Source of the DNA: Candidatus Zixiibacteriota bacterium
GTDB taxonomy: Bacteria > Zixibacteria > MSB-5A5 > WJJR01 > JAJRUJ01
DNA: 64,000 nucleotides
Direction: 5' to 3'
NCBI GenBank assembly: GCA_020051695.1
Contig: JAGVQM010000042.1
Span: 62,001 to 126,000 of the forward strand
Shown in pieces: positions 1-9,349 of the stretch. How positions within the stretch are numbered: the first letter of the stretch is position 1; each line of letters opens with the position of its first letter. Both the position numbers and the translations under genes were made by a program. The notes beneath the pieces were generated by a model. It was not told where the DNA came from, searched no databases, and saw only the letters and a program-made list of their open reading frames with translations.

Positions 1-995
1 AACTCAAAATCCTCGACGAAGGAGACCAGCTCATTGAACGCTGCTTCGGTCTCCCCGGGGTGGCCGATCAAGAAGGTGGTCCTGATGGCCACGTCTTTGA
101 TGGTCTTGCGCACGCGCGTCAGCCGGTCTTCAATTTGTCGGCGGGTGATGCGCCGGGCCATGATCTTCAACACATCATCAGAGATATGCTGCAACGGGAT
201 GTCCATATAGGGCACGACTTTTTCGCATGCGGCGCAAGTGTCGATGATTTCATCGGTCAGATTCGCCGGGTGCAGGTACAGCATGCGGATCCAGAAATCA
301 CCGGGGATGGCATTCAACTGTTTCAGCAGGGCGGGCAACTGGTGTTTGCCGTTTTCCGTCCCGTAGGCCGCGGTATCCTGTCCGACCAGAATTATCTCGC
401 GAACACCGCCGTCGATGAATTGCTGTACTTCCTGCCCGATGATTGCGGCCTCACGGCTGCGCAGTCCGCCGCGGATCACGGGGATAACACAATATGTACA
501 GCGGTTGTCGCAGCCGTCGGAGACTTTGATATACCCATAAACGGAGTGTGGGGCCGGGCGGATCTGCATGTCCAGCGCACCCTGGGTGGCGGGGGAACCG
601 ACCCAGCACACCCGGCCGTCAACCGGCTTTTCGTCGCCGTTAAGAACGCGCACCACCAGGTCGGGACGCTGCAGGCCGATAATGGCATCGGCCTGGGGAA
701 TTTGTTCGTACAGCTCCTTACCGTACCGCTGGGCCAGGCAGCCGGTGATGACAATCCGCCCGCCCATTTGCTTGCGGCGGAAGACGGCTTCAAAAATCGC
801 TTCGATGGATTCCGATTTGGCCTGGCTGATGAAGCCGCAGGTGTTGATAATTTCGGAGGTCGCTTTTTCGGGTGTTTCCACGATCTGCCAGCCGGCGCCG
901 ATCAGGTGCGCCGCGAGGACGTCGCCATCAACTTCATTTTTTGGGCAGCCCAGAGAGTTAATGTAGACTGTTTTTTCCGCCTGTGGGATATTCAT
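1..995 (-). CDS. rimO: Ribosomal protein S12 methylthiotransferase RimO, 3' end outside the window
   Basis: Radical-SAM enzyme that methylthiolates an aspartate of ribosomal protein S12. Reading the minus strand from ATG at 995 gives one open frame to the window edge (about 331 codons). It begins MNIPQAEKTVYINSLGCPKN, and the SLGCPKN-VD signature is typical of RimO. Three N-terminal cysteines of the UPF0004 domain are visible (SLGC, NTCGF, TGCLAQRY), followed by the radical-SAM motif C-x3-C-x2-C in GCDNRCTYCVIP. Conserved blocks such as GQDTAAYG and DIPLQHIS follow. The C-terminal TRAM domain would lie beyond base 1. It is the last visible member of a minus-strand series ftsK, lolA, rimO. Family assignment is firm; RimO rather than MiaB rests on the SLGCPKN-VD start. 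Confidence 0.93.
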   Translation of the reverse strand, partial: MNIPQAEKTVYINSLGCPKNEVDGDVLAAHLIGAGWQIVETPEKATSEIINTCGFISQAKSESIEAIFEAVFRRKQMGGRIVITGCLAQRYGKELYEQIPQADAIIGLQRPDLVVRVLNGDEKPVDGRVCWVGSPATQGALDMQIRPAPHSVYGYIKVSDGCDNRCTYCVIPVIRGGLRSREAAIIGQEVQQFIDGGVREIILVGQDTAAYGTENGKHQLPALLKQLNAIPGDFWIRMLYLHPANLTDEIIDTCAACEKVVPYMDIPLQHISDDVLKIMARRITRRQIEDRLTRVRKTIKDVAIRTTFLIGHPGETEAAFNELVSFVEDFE

Positions 996-1162
996 CAGTG
1001 TTTGCCGTCAGGTGTCTCGCGTATCGCGACGAGGTACTGGTTTTTGTCTTTTGCCCGCCGCAAGTGTGAACGTGTCCATATGCACCAGTGCGGTGGCGGT
1101 AGCTTGAAATACCGGCTGTCGTGTCCCGGCCAATTCCTTCCCTTCATCGTACCGACGAAACT

Positions 1163-1873
1163 TTAACGCGGAGTATTGGAGTTTTGCTGGTGTTTTTTTT
1201 GGGGGAAGGTGACAACTTCCGCAGAATCAGGAAAATCCGGAGAGTACCTAAGTGATGTATCGACCTTATCTTCCGCCACCGGAGAGAACTCCAGCTCGAC
1301 CCGGTCGTCATTATAATCGGTATACTCCGCGCGGCGCACGACATACTCCAAGGCATTAATCCAGATCGTCAAATGCTGAATGGCCGCCGTATTCGTCTTC
1401 GCGGTCGCCCGGACTTTGTGGCAAACCGCTCCTCCGATTGTATCGATGTTGCAGTCCATGGGCAAAAAATCGCGGCGCAGCGTCCAGAGAAAATCGGTTG
1501 GCCAGCCCGATTGGGCGGCCGAATCAACCTCCCGGATGGTCACCTGATTATAGGCCGGGATCCAATGCCACAGCGTATCGTTGTTTTTGACGAATGTTTC
1601 CTGCGGGGTTTCCACGCGGAACCGGCCTGCCGCATCAAGCCAGACCCGGCCCGATTGGACTGATTCATCATTAAAAACCGCCGAGATGGTGCGCTGCTTA
1701 AACGTGAAGGTTATTGATCCGCGCTGACGATAGCTTTGTTCCAGGCGGTCCAGGGCAGCGACGGCCCCGCAGGCGGTCTGCGCGGAATCGATCGCGGCCG
1801 GTGAGACCGCGGGGAACAGCCAGGCGGTCCCGGCAACCAGGATCAAAGTGATCTTTATTATTCGTTGTCTCAT
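1163..1873 (-). CDS. lolA: LolA-like outer-membrane lipoprotein carrier protein
   Basis: Periplasmic chaperone that carries lipoproteins from the LolCDE exporter to the outer membrane. From ATG at 1873 the protein is about 236 residues: a signal peptide (MRQRIIKITLILVAG, followed by a small-residue region before SPAAID), then a LolA-type body with the GSITFTFKQ block, GRVWLDAAGRFRVETP and an ETFVKNNDTLWHWIPAYNQV segment, which matches the usual LolA pattern of a half-barrel strand followed by 'dg..lwvY.p...qv'. A GTG at 1921 would add 16 residues before the signal peptide, so the ATG is preferred, although neither has a strong ribosome binding site. It lies between ftsK and rimO on the same strand. 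No LolB was seen, as in most bacteria outside the gamma and beta proteobacteria. Confidence 0.85.
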   Translation of the reverse strand: MRQRIIKITLILVAGTAWLFPAVSPAAIDSAQTACGAVAALDRLEQSYRQRGSITFTFKQRTISAVFNDESVQSGRVWLDAAGRFRVETPQETFVKNNDTLWHWIPAYNQVTIREVDSAAQSGWPTDFLWTLRRDFLPMDCNIDTIGGAVCHKVRATAKTNTAAIQHLTIWINALEYVVRRAEYTDYNDDRVELEFSPVAEDKVDTSLRYSPDFPDSAEVVTFPQKKHQQNSNTPR

Positions 1874-2026
1874 AACCAGTGCCGGTTGTGGCGGACGCCG
1901 CTTTCTTTCATACCAGTTCACTCATCTTGTTTATATGATAAGTCGGCCGGTAAGGTTCAAAACTCGCTTTGCCTTTTGCCGCGCGGGCGGCAGACCGACA
2001 CTTGATATCCGCCGGGCGGTTGCCGC

Positions 2027-4360
2027 CTAATTTTCGACCGGAGCGGAGGTGCCGAACTTTTCGGGCAGTTCGTCTTTGGTAATCAGGACTTCGCGGGCCT
2101 TGCTGCCGTCATATGGTCCCACCACACCGGCTTCCTCCAGCCGATCGATCAACCGGGCGGCCCGCTGATACCCCACGCCGAGCCGCCGCTGCAGCAGGGA
2201 TACCGACCCCTGTTTGTGCCGCACCACGACCTCCGCGGCCTCCCGCAGGATAAGGTCTTCCGGATCGAGTTCATCCGGTCCTCTACCGGGTTTGTTTTCA
2301 TCGAAACTTTCGATTTTCGGCGCTTCCACAACCTGGGTTTTAAGGAATTCCACGACCCGCTCGGTTTCGTCCCCGCCGATATACGCCCCGTGCAGCCGCA
2401 CGGGTTCATGTGTGCCCGGCGAGAGGAATAACATATCTCCGTGGCCTAATAACTTCTCGGCGCCATTGCCGTCGATAATCGTCCGGGAGTCGACCTTGCT
2501 GGCCACTTGGAAAGCGATCCGCGACGAGAAATTGGCTTTGATCAGCCCGGTGATGACATCCACCGATGGCCGCTGGGTGGCCAGGATCAGGTGGATGCCC
2601 ACCGCCCGCGCCATCTGGGCCAGCCGGGTGATCAGGGTTTCGATCTTGGCGGCCGAGGAACTCATCATTAAGTCGGCGAGTTCATCGACAATGACCACGA
2701 TAAACGGGAGTTTTTCATCCTCCCCGACTTTTGCATTATAATCCGAGACATTGCGGACGCCGGCGCCGGCCAGTGTCCGGTAGCGTTCCTCCATTTCCCG
2801 CACACACTCGTCGAGGATCCGTTCTGCTCCTCGTGGGCGGGAAACGACATTTTTTTCCAGGTGAGGGATGCCCTGGTAGACCGATAACTCCAGCATTTTC
2901 GGGTCAACAAACAAAAAGCGCAGTTCGCGCGGGTGCAAACGAAAAAGCAAACTGGTGATGATGACATTGATCGACACACTTTTCCCTGAGCCGGTGGCCC
3001 CCGCAATCAACAGGTGGGGCATACCGGCCAGGTCGGCCACGAAGGGCTTGCCGCCGATATCCTTGCCCAGCGCCAGCGGCAGGCGGTAGGTGGATTCGGT
3101 GTAGGCCTTCGATTGGAGAATATCGCGGACCGCCACCATCTCCGCCTCGGCGTTGGGTACTTCGATGCCGACGGCTGCTTTACCCGGTACGGGCGCGACG
3201 ATCCGCACCCGCTGGGCCCGCAACACCAGGGCCAGGTCATCGGCCAGGCCGATAATCTGGTTGACCTTTACTCCCGGGGCCGGCTGGAATTCGTAGCGGG
3301 TGATGACCGGCCCGGGGAAGGCCTCGATGGCATCACCGGCGATTCTAATGTCAAAGGTCGCCAGAGCTTCCCGCAAGGCGTCCGCACCGGCGCTGGCATC
3401 ATCAACCATCAACTTGCGCTGCAGGTTCGACCGGGCAGACGGCGCGGCCAGAAGGTCCAGTGTCGGGTAGGCATAATTGCCGACTTCCAGCCGTTTGGGC
3501 CGGACGAGTTTGACTTTGCGGCTCGGCGCCGGATTTTCTTCGTCCGGTTCGGCCGGCAGGTCCGGCTCTTCCGGAAGTTGGGCTTCTGGTGGGGATTCCA
3601 TCGAACGCAAATAATCCGGTTCGGGGGTCTCCTCATCGTTGTCTTCAACTTCCTCTATATCAGGTTCCGGCAGAACGACTCGTCCCCAGTTTCGCAGGGT
3701 CTGTTTGCACTTCGCCCACCGTTCCGGCCAGCGCGGCGGTGATTTTTCCTGTCGGACCCGTGTCTTGCGGCTGGTCTTGATTTTTTTCGCAAATTCAAAT
3801 TTCGGCAGTGATTTGCCGGCCAGGAGTTTCTTCCAGGGGAAAAATAAGTAGGCGGCTCCGAGCAGCAAACACACCAGGATGATCGTGGCCCCCAAAATGC
3901 CGAACAAACCGGCCAGCCAGCCGGAGATGACATAGCCGATGCTACCGGACAGGGATAGCGAATAGTGGTCGTTGACCGTCCCGGCGCCGGCCGAGCGGAG
4001 GTTAAACAGCACACCCAGCGTAAAGACCGTGGCGAAGACAATCAGTACCCGCCGGGATAATGCGGTCGGTCTTTGACCGAATAACTGTTTCAGGCCGAAC
4101 AGAATACCGAGGGCTACCAGTCCCGCCGATGAAAGACCCAGCGCGCCGATCAGGACAAACGCCACCCAGCCGCCGAATAAACCCGCAGAATTGCCCACGC
4201 GGTACTCGGTGGTCCAGGCCTCGTCCTGCTCGGCGGCAAACCAGCGATCATCGTTGAATGAGTGTGTCACCAGCGACAGCATCACAAAAAGCGAGATGGT
4301 GACAACTAACAGGCCCAGCATTTCGGCCTTGCGGCGTATTGATACCTTGCTCCACCCCAT
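2027..4360 (-). CDS. ftsK: FtsK/SpoIIIE-family DNA translocase
   Basis: Septum-anchored ATPase that pumps chromosome ends apart and coordinates dimer resolution with division. Four N-terminal membrane segments lie in the first 200 residues, followed by an acidic, proline-rich linker (EVEDNDEETPEPD). The motor domain carries Walker A GATGSGKS and Walker B VIVDELADLM, plus the RLAQMARAVGIHLILATQRPSVDVITG block. The C-terminal winged-helix gamma domain (SVSLLQRRLGVGYQRAARLID), which reads polar KOPS-type sequences, is complete. About 777 residues, normal for the family. The ATG at 4360 is chosen; a GTG at 4390 is in frame but its GAGGA sits directly against the codon. Confidence 0.95.
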   Translation of the reverse strand: MGWSKVSIRRKAEMLGLLVVTISLFVMLSLVTHSFNDDRWFAAEQDEAWTTEYRVGNSAGLFGGWVAFVLIGALGLSSAGLVALGILFGLKQLFGQRPTALSRRVLIVFATVFTLGVLFNLRSAGAGTVNDHYSLSLSGSIGYVISGWLAGLFGILGATIILVCLLLGAAYLFFPWKKLLAGKSLPKFEFAKKIKTSRKTRVRQEKSPPRWPERWAKCKQTLRNWGRVVLPEPDIEEVEDNDEETPEPDYLRSMESPPEAQLPEEPDLPAEPDEENPAPSRKVKLVRPKRLEVGNYAYPTLDLLAAPSARSNLQRKLMVDDASAGADALREALATFDIRIAGDAIEAFPGPVITRYEFQPAPGVKVNQIIGLADDLALVLRAQRVRIVAPVPGKAAVGIEVPNAEAEMVAVRDILQSKAYTESTYRLPLALGKDIGGKPFVADLAGMPHLLIAGATGSGKSVSINVIITSLLFRLHPRELRFLFVDPKMLELSVYQGIPHLEKNVVSRPRGAERILDECVREMEERYRTLAGAGVRNVSDYNAKVGEDEKLPFIVVIVDELADLMMSSSAAKIETLITRLAQMARAVGIHLILATQRPSVDVITGLIKANFSSRIAFQVASKVDSRTIIDGNGAEKLLGHGDMLFLSPGTHEPVRLHGAYIGGDETERVVEFLKTQVVEAPKIESFDENKPGRGPDELDPEDLILREAAEVVVRHKQGSVSLLQRRLGVGYQRAARLIDRLEEAGVVGPYDGSKAREVLITKDELPEKFGTSAPVEN

Positions 4361-4495
4361 CGGACCTACATCGGCGGGTATGCCCCCCACTCCTCATCAC
4401 ACAATAGGGGCGTTCAGGTCCCCATTGTCAATATAAATGCGGATAAAAAAAAGGGCAGAGGGTACGCCCCTGCCCGATAATTCTCTGAAAAAGGA

Positions 4496-4768
4496 TTACT
4501 TTACGGCGTTTTTCAGTTTCAACCCGGCCTTGAATTTGGGAACTCTCGCCGCGGCGATTTTGATTGTTTCACCGGTTTGCGGGTTCCGTCCGTTACGGGC
4601 TTTGCGTTTGCTGATCGAAAAAGTGCCGAAGCCGACAAAGCTGACTTTCTTCCCTTTTTTCAAACTGGTGGTAATGCCGTCGAACATCGATTTTATCGCG
4701 CGGTCGGCTTGCGCTTTGGACATTTTGCAATCCGTGGCGATTTTGTCGAGCAGTTCCTCGCGTGTCAT
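4496..4768 (-). CDS. hup: HU-family nucleoid DNA-binding protein
   Basis: Small histone-like protein, 90 residues, that bends DNA and compacts the nucleoid. It begins MTREELLDKIATDCKMSKAQ and has the HU/IHF signature GFGTFSISKRKARNGRNPQTGE with the conserved beta-arm proline, then IKIAAARVPKFKAGLKLK. A GGGGGG-rich ribosome binding site lies just upstream (GGGGGGGTAAC before ATG). Length and motif are typical of HU rather than of sequence-specific IHF, but the two cannot be fully separated from sequence alone. It lies upstream of ftsK with a 105-base gap, so it may be its own transcription unit. Confidence 0.95.
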   Translation of the reverse strand: MTREELLDKIATDCKMSKAQADRAIKSMFDGITTSLKKGKKVSFVGFGTFSISKRKARNGRNPQTGETIKIAAARVPKFKAGLKLKNAVK

Positions 4769-5063
4769 GTTACCCCCCCATAGGGCTTAGAGGTTTATGG
4801 ATTTCCGTTCCATTTTTCGCGCACAATAGGAGCACCCCCAGGGGCTGTCAATGTTTTTTTTCCGCAATCGTCGAAAATCGCAGTAACGGCGCGGCTTTCC
4901 GGCGAGGGATATACTTGCCGGATTTCCACGATAAAATCCGGTTACTCATGCGCGGACTGATCACGATGTAGTTTGAAGTATATATGTGCGTATTTCACCG
5001 GCAAATACATGCCGCCGGTTGAAGATAAGCGTTTAATATGCAGTTGTTTAGATGCCGAGGCCA

Positions 5064-8000
5064 TCAACGGAACGCCCCGCGCAGACCGCTTTCCGATTTT
5101 TCGATTTTCACATCAGGAATGGCCTTGACGTTAATCTTGAAGTAATAACCCTGGCGCCCGCCGCCGGGTACCCACTCGAACTGGCCCTCCCAGCAGTGGA
5201 GGTCACGATAAAATGTATATGACTGGTTGGTGACCCCATGCCCGGCCAGATCATAATTCATCGAATAACTCACGCGCCACGACGGGGTAGGACTGATTTG
5301 CACCGACCCGCCGATCCAGTGTTGTTTGGTTGTTTTACTCAGCGACCGGGATTCGGAATAGCGGTAGGAGATCGACGCGTTAAACGGCAGGCCGGTCGGC
5401 GAGATGGTGTCGGCCTGTTCCGGCAGGGCCGAGGGTGTGAGCGCCATAGCGCTCCCGGCCAGCGATGCCGCCGCCGAGAACGACAGGTTGGTCAGCCGCG
5501 GGTTGGTTGCCTGCAATTGCAGTGTCTGCGCGTTATACAGATCATGCACCGCGGTGACGGAGAGGTCGATTTGCCTGGCCAGGCGGGTGCGCAGCGATGA
5601 ATTCAGATAGGACCACTTGCGCTCGTCGGCCTCGAAATTATATCCGCTGGACATGCTACCGGTGAATAGCGATACTTTCTTCTCGTTATCGCCGCTGCCG
5701 ATTTTGGCGTCAAGATTATGTCCCAGACTGAACGAAACCGTCTGCGCCCGCCGTGCCGAACCGCCGCCCCGGCCGGTGTAGCTGCGCAATTCGTCGTGCA
5801 CAGTGACCGCGGGGTTGAATGAATACGAAATCGCGGGCGTCATGGTATGCCGCACCGCCTCCAGCCCGGCCAGATGTGGATAGAGAAATCCGTACAATAT
5901 CGTCCGGGCCGATACACCCATCGAAAACGACCCCCGCCGCGCCGGCGTAGCGGTCAAAACTCCGGCTTCCCGCGCATCATCGGTATCAAAGACATAATAC
6001 CAGGTTTCGTTGCCGTCGATTGACGGCGTGACGGTGACATACTGCAATATCGTCTGCGGGCCGGAGATGGATGCCGCATGGTAGGCCGTGGCATAGCGTT
6101 TGTCGCCGGTGGTGCGCTGGTACACATTATGGGCCGCCTGCACTGAATATTTATAATTGATCGCATGGTACCAGCGCCTGGCGGCGTCCGGATCGGCCGG
6201 CGCCGGGATCAGCGATTTTTGCATCAATGAAAAATTCAGCGACGGCAACAGCATCGTTTTCTCATCGGTATCCAGCTTGTTTACATGCTCGGCGGCCATG
6301 GTCAGCGACGACCCCTGCCAGCGCTTGTTGATATTTATCTGCGAACGGAGTTCGCGGTTGAGCCGGTCCTCGAGGTCGTAGCTGAAATCGGTGTAGTAAG
6401 ACGCGTCGGAAATAAAATTGGCGCTGCCGGAGACACTCAAAGTCGGCGAGACTGTATGGCGGTGGGAGGCCACCAGACTCCAGCGCGTGGACCTGGTGCG
6501 CACCGGCGGGGTTGCGCTTTTATTCCAGGTCGATTCCCGGGCATACGTCCCGCTGAGCGAACCGTTCAAGATATAGCGCAGGGCATAGCTTAGCGCGCCG
6601 CGATATTGCAGTCCAGTTTCCTCCCGGATATTCACCGCGGCTTCGACATCCCAATATTCCGAGGCGGCCCAGTAGTAACCGATGTTATCGACAAACCGCC
6701 GCCCCTGTTCAAAATTGCCGATCCGCAGCGGCAGAAAACCGGAATGCCGCCCCGGTTTGATGGGGAAAACATAGTAGGGAATGGCGAATACCGGCAGCTC
6801 ATCGATATGCAGCACGACCGGCCGGGAAATTACTTTGTCGCCCTGGACCAGTTTCATCAGCTTGCCGCGAAAGGTGAAATGCGGGTGTTCACGGTCGCAA
6901 GTGGTATAGCTGCCGTGTTCGACATAGAACTCGCGGGCGGAATATCGCCGGAAATCCTCGCCGCGATAATATGCTTTTTCAAACTCGGTAAACGAACCGG
7001 TAATCCGTCCCCGGCCGGTATTAAGGTTGTAAAATAATTCCCGGCCGTACACCGTTTGGTTGCCGTCCATGAGGATCGGCGGCCCGACCAGCGCATCGGC
7101 CGAGTCGGGATGGGGCCGGCCCGTGGCGTACAATGTCTTTTGGCCGGTGTTGTAATGAATCAGATCGGCAGTCAGATTAATGCTGCCGTAATCGATCTTG
7201 CCGCCGCCGGTCAGGCCGATCCGCGAGGAATCCGGCAGGAAAGTAATGATCTCGCTGGAATATTTCACCGTGTCGACCGCGGCGGTATGCGCGCCGACCG
7301 GGTTATAATATGTCCCCTGTGCCCCGCCGCGGATTTCCGCGCGTTCGACTTTGTTTTCCGCCAGATAGATCGACAGCGTATCGCCGGAGGTATGGTTCTC
7401 GCCGCGCAGTTCCCCGGAGGCGGGGCGGGCGCCGGGAAGATATTGGGAACGGGCGGAGCCGTAGGCGTCGATGCGCTCCAGCCGATTGTTGTCCAGACTG
7501 AAGACGATCCGTTTGCCCCAAATCCAGTTTTGCTCGGGTTGCTGCCCGGCGCTGTCGGCGGTTGCCGAATCGGGGGCGGGATAGTACAGGGCCTCGGCGT
7601 TGCCCGAGACCGTGACCGAAGATAGTTGTTTATTGATCGTATACAGCGTAATCGAATCGCCGCTGGTCTCGGCGTTGTTGCCCCGGCCGACCGGATTGAC
7701 CGTCAAAACGATCAACCCCGAATCGGGCTGGGATTCGGCTTTGCCGCAGGTGGCCTCCCAGTCGGCGCGGCGGACGATGACACTGTCCTCGGCCCAGCCC
7801 CGGCGGGTCTGGCGGTCGAATTGCAGCCGTCGGCCGCTGATTTCGGTGTACGCCGCCGAATCATCGAAATCCAGCACCATATGGGGCAGCGAATCGCAGA
7901 TCGCCAGGTGCAGGTCCCGGCTGTAGACCATGCGCTCCCCCGCAATCCGCACATGCTCCAGTGAGTCGATCAATAGCGCATGCCCGAACGCGCGGGCGAT

Positions 8001-8318
8001 GCGCTCATCGCGGCTGTAGACCACCGAGTCGGCGGTCAACACCCGTCCCGGTTGGGTGAGCTTGACCTTTCCTGAGCAATGAAGCCGTCCCAGCGCGCGC
8101 AGCCAGACCGCCAGGTCGCAGGCCACTCGGTCTGCACCGAGTTCGAACACAACATTGCCGTAACAATATTGGTTGATCCCCGCAGCAGTGGTGATTAGCG
8201 TTGTCGAATCGGCATTGATCAGCCGCAGGGTGCGGGACGGTTCCTGCGCCTGGACTGCAGTCACCGCCAGGCACAGGATGACAACCAGTAGTAGGCAGGT
8301 TTTCCCCGAGGACCTCAT
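5064..8318 (-). CDS. lptD: LptD/OstA-like outer-membrane assembly protein
   Basis: Large outer-membrane protein of the LptD family, which inserts lipopolysaccharide into the outer leaflet. The 1084 residues begin with a clear signal peptide (MRSSGKTCLLLVVILCLAVT, cleaved near AVQAQ). The N-terminal third has OstA/LptA-like beta-jellyroll repeats (GNVVFELGADRVACD, AGERMVYSRD, GRRLQFDRQT). The following segment contains ELFYNLNTGRGRITGS, YTTCDREHPHFTF and LPVFAIPYYVFPIK, the usual junction to the barrel, and the remaining 600 residues alternate like a beta-barrel. The protein is longer than proteobacterial LptD (about 780 residues) but similar to those of FCB-group bacteria. It implies an LPS-bearing or glycolipid-bearing outer membrane. 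Confidence 0.85.
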   Translation of the reverse strand: MRSSGKTCLLLVVILCLAVTAVQAQEPSRTLRLINADSTTLITTAAGINQYCYGNVVFELGADRVACDLAVWLRALGRLHCSGKVKLTQPGRVLTADSVVYSRDERIARAFGHALLIDSLEHVRIAGERMVYSRDLHLAICDSLPHMVLDFDDSAAYTEISGRRLQFDRQTRRGWAEDSVIVRRADWEATCGKAESQPDSGLIVLTVNPVGRGNNAETSGDSITLYTINKQLSSVTVSGNAEALYYPAPDSATADSAGQQPEQNWIWGKRIVFSLDNNRLERIDAYGSARSQYLPGARPASGELRGENHTSGDTLSIYLAENKVERAEIRGGAQGTYYNPVGAHTAAVDTVKYSSEIITFLPDSSRIGLTGGGKIDYGSINLTADLIHYNTGQKTLYATGRPHPDSADALVGPPILMDGNQTVYGRELFYNLNTGRGRITGSFTEFEKAYYRGEDFRRYSAREFYVEHGSYTTCDREHPHFTFRGKLMKLVQGDKVISRPVVLHIDELPVFAIPYYVFPIKPGRHSGFLPLRIGNFEQGRRFVDNIGYYWAASEYWDVEAAVNIREETGLQYRGALSYALRYILNGSLSGTYARESTWNKSATPPVRTRSTRWSLVASHRHTVSPTLSVSGSANFISDASYYTDFSYDLEDRLNRELRSQININKRWQGSSLTMAAEHVNKLDTDEKTMLLPSLNFSLMQKSLIPAPADPDAARRWYHAINYKYSVQAAHNVYQRTTGDKRYATAYHAASISGPQTILQYVTVTPSIDGNETWYYVFDTDDAREAGVLTATPARRGSFSMGVSARTILYGFLYPHLAGLEAVRHTMTPAISYSFNPAVTVHDELRSYTGRGGGSARRAQTVSFSLGHNLDAKIGSGDNEKKVSLFTGSMSSGYNFEADERKWSYLNSSLRTRLARQIDLSVTAVHDLYNAQTLQLQATNPRLTNLSFSAAASLAGSAMALTPSALPEQADTISPTGLPFNASISYRYSESRSLSKTTKQHWIGGSVQISPTPSWRVSYSMNYDLAGHGVTNQSYTFYRDLHCWEGQFEWVPGGGRQGYYFKINVKAIPDVKIEKSESGLRGAFR

Positions 8319-8369
8319 ATCAACTTATAACCACAATGCCGCACGCTGTTCTGGCCGCCAGTTCATTCT

Positions 8370-8388
8370 CCCAGCCGGCCGGGCTGGG
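8370..8388. repeat. Short GC-rich hairpin between lptD and the RAYT gene
   Basis: Inverted repeat CCCAGCC (8370-8376) and GGCTGGG (8382-8388) with a five-base loop. It lies about 50 bases upstream of the lptD-like start and has no T-run, so it is not a typical terminator. Its role is unknown. The rest of 8319-8650 shows no gene, only the REP-like palindromes listed separately. Confidence 0.5.
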
Positions 8389-8505
8389 ATGACCACCCTG
8401 TCCTTTTCGCCCCACACGTCACCACCCTCCGGCCTGAAACACAAAATCCGGTGGGAGGGGAGGGCAAGCAAGGGAAATGATTGAGGTCAAATAAGGCTTT
8501 GTGGC

Positions 8506-8527
8506 CGGCAGATGTCCACATCTGCCG
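8506..8527. repeat. REP-like palindrome, upstream copy
   Basis: Perfect inverted repeat with ten-base arms, CGGCAGATGT at 8506-8515 and ACATCTGCCG at 8518-8527, separated by CC. Read as TGGCCGGCAGATGTCC and onward, it matches the reverse complement of the copy at 9186-9205 over about 30 bases. The two copies differ by substitutions on both sides of the stem that keep the pairing. Two inverted palindromes flanking a Y1-type transposase gene is the classic arrangement of REP sequences around a RAYT gene. Confidence 0.8.
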
Positions 8528-8590
8528 CAGGGGAAAAAAGAAAATAATTGCCTTTGCCTATATCCCTAAATATTCTGTGACTGGTCCAGT

Positions 8591-8612
8591 GCGGCGGATG
8601 CACATCTGCTGC
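8591..8612. repeat. Degenerate third REP-like palindrome
   Basis: GCGGCGGATG (8591-8600) and CATCTGCTGC (8603-8612) pair with two G-T wobbles around a CA centre. The core (GGATG, two bases, CATCT) resembles the copy at 8506. A second small stem, GCTGCTT (8608-8614) with AAGCAGC (8624-8630), overlaps its end. It lies directly upstream of the RAYT start codon at 8651. Confidence 0.5.
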
Positions 8613-8650
8613 TTTGCTGATTTAAGCAGCAAGATAGGCAACAGACAAAG

Positions 8651-9175
8651 ATGGTCGTTCGCAAGAGACTCAAGCTTACCGGTTCGGCCCTGGTTTTTGT
8701 GACGACAACCGTTACGGATTGGCACCAAATTTTCAAAGATGAAAAGATTGCCAGGATACTTCTGGATCAACTTCGCGAAACCTTGGATCATTTTCAGATT
8801 TCTTTAGTCGGTTATGTCGTAATGCCGTCGCATTTGCGCGTACTGATGGGTTTCAGGCATATTGAGTCGCTGTCCAAATTCATGCAAAGTTTTAAAATTC
8901 TGAGTTCCAAAAGGATCAAAATGCTTGATCCAGTCCGGTTTAATCAAAATCTATGGCGGGACGGCAAATTCCAGCTTTGGCAACCGCGGTTTGATGATGT
9001 CATTATCACGTCGGAGGAGCAGTTTAGGATCAAGCTGGAATATATTCACAATAATCCGGTAAAGGCCAAGCTGGTTGCCCGTTCGGAGGAATGGCGGTTT
9101 TCCAGCGCGGTCGATTGGTTGACGGATCGCCCCGGGCTTTTGCCGATTGCCAAGGACTTTGACTGGGTGCTCTAA
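8651..9175 (+). CDS. REP-associated tyrosine transposase (RAYT, Y1/TnpA-like), HUH motif altered
   Basis: Single-strand-type DNA nuclease related to IS200/IS605 TnpA, 174 residues, probably acting on the neighbouring palindromes. The catalytic tyrosine helix is present (residue 131 in EYIHNNPVKAKLV), as is the usual LWRDGKFQLWQPRFDD block. The metal-binding motif, normally NH-x-H in 'vMPNHvHll', reads MPSHLRVLM: H61 is kept but the second histidine is arginine 63. CAT TTG CGC at 8831-8839 means one A-to-G change from a CAC histidine codon would explain it. The protein may therefore be impaired as a nuclease or may be a binding protein. The start ATG at 8651 follows AGACAAAG, a weak ribosome binding site. 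Confidence 0.85.
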   Translation: MVVRKRLKLTGSALVFVTTTVTDWHQIFKDEKIARILLDQLRETLDHFQISLVGYVVMPSHLRVLMGFRHIESLSKFMQSFKILSSKRIKMLDPVRFNQNLWRDGKFQLWQPRFDDVIITSEEQFRIKLEYIHNNPVKAKLVARSEEWRFSSAVDWLTDRPGLLPIAKDFDWVL

Positions 9176-9185
9176 TTACCCCTGG

Positions 9186-9205
9186 GGCACATGTGGACAT
9201 GTGCC
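9186..9205. repeat. REP-like palindrome, downstream inverted copy
   Basis: Perfect inverted repeat GGCACATGT (9186-9194), GG centre, ACATGTGCC (9197-9205), ten bases after the RAYT stop. Its reverse complement aligns with 8501-8530 with paired substitutions (G/C swaps on both arms), which suggests selection for the hairpin rather than for the sequence. Confidence 0.8.
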
Positions 9206-9349
9206 GCCCACAAGGATGATTGACGGGGGTCTGTGGCATGCTGTGCCCGGGAATGAGCACAAATTCTCCTTGTTATGCGGATCGATCCATTCATTATTAA
9301 GCGGGTGTATGGAGGGGTCAACTGGTTCAAGCAAAGAAAGGGGAATCTG

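Noticed and set aside
60-1166. Long plus-strand open frame of 368 codons at the left edge
   Set aside because: It is antisense to rimO, whose radical-SAM and cysteine motifs read cleanly on the minus strand.
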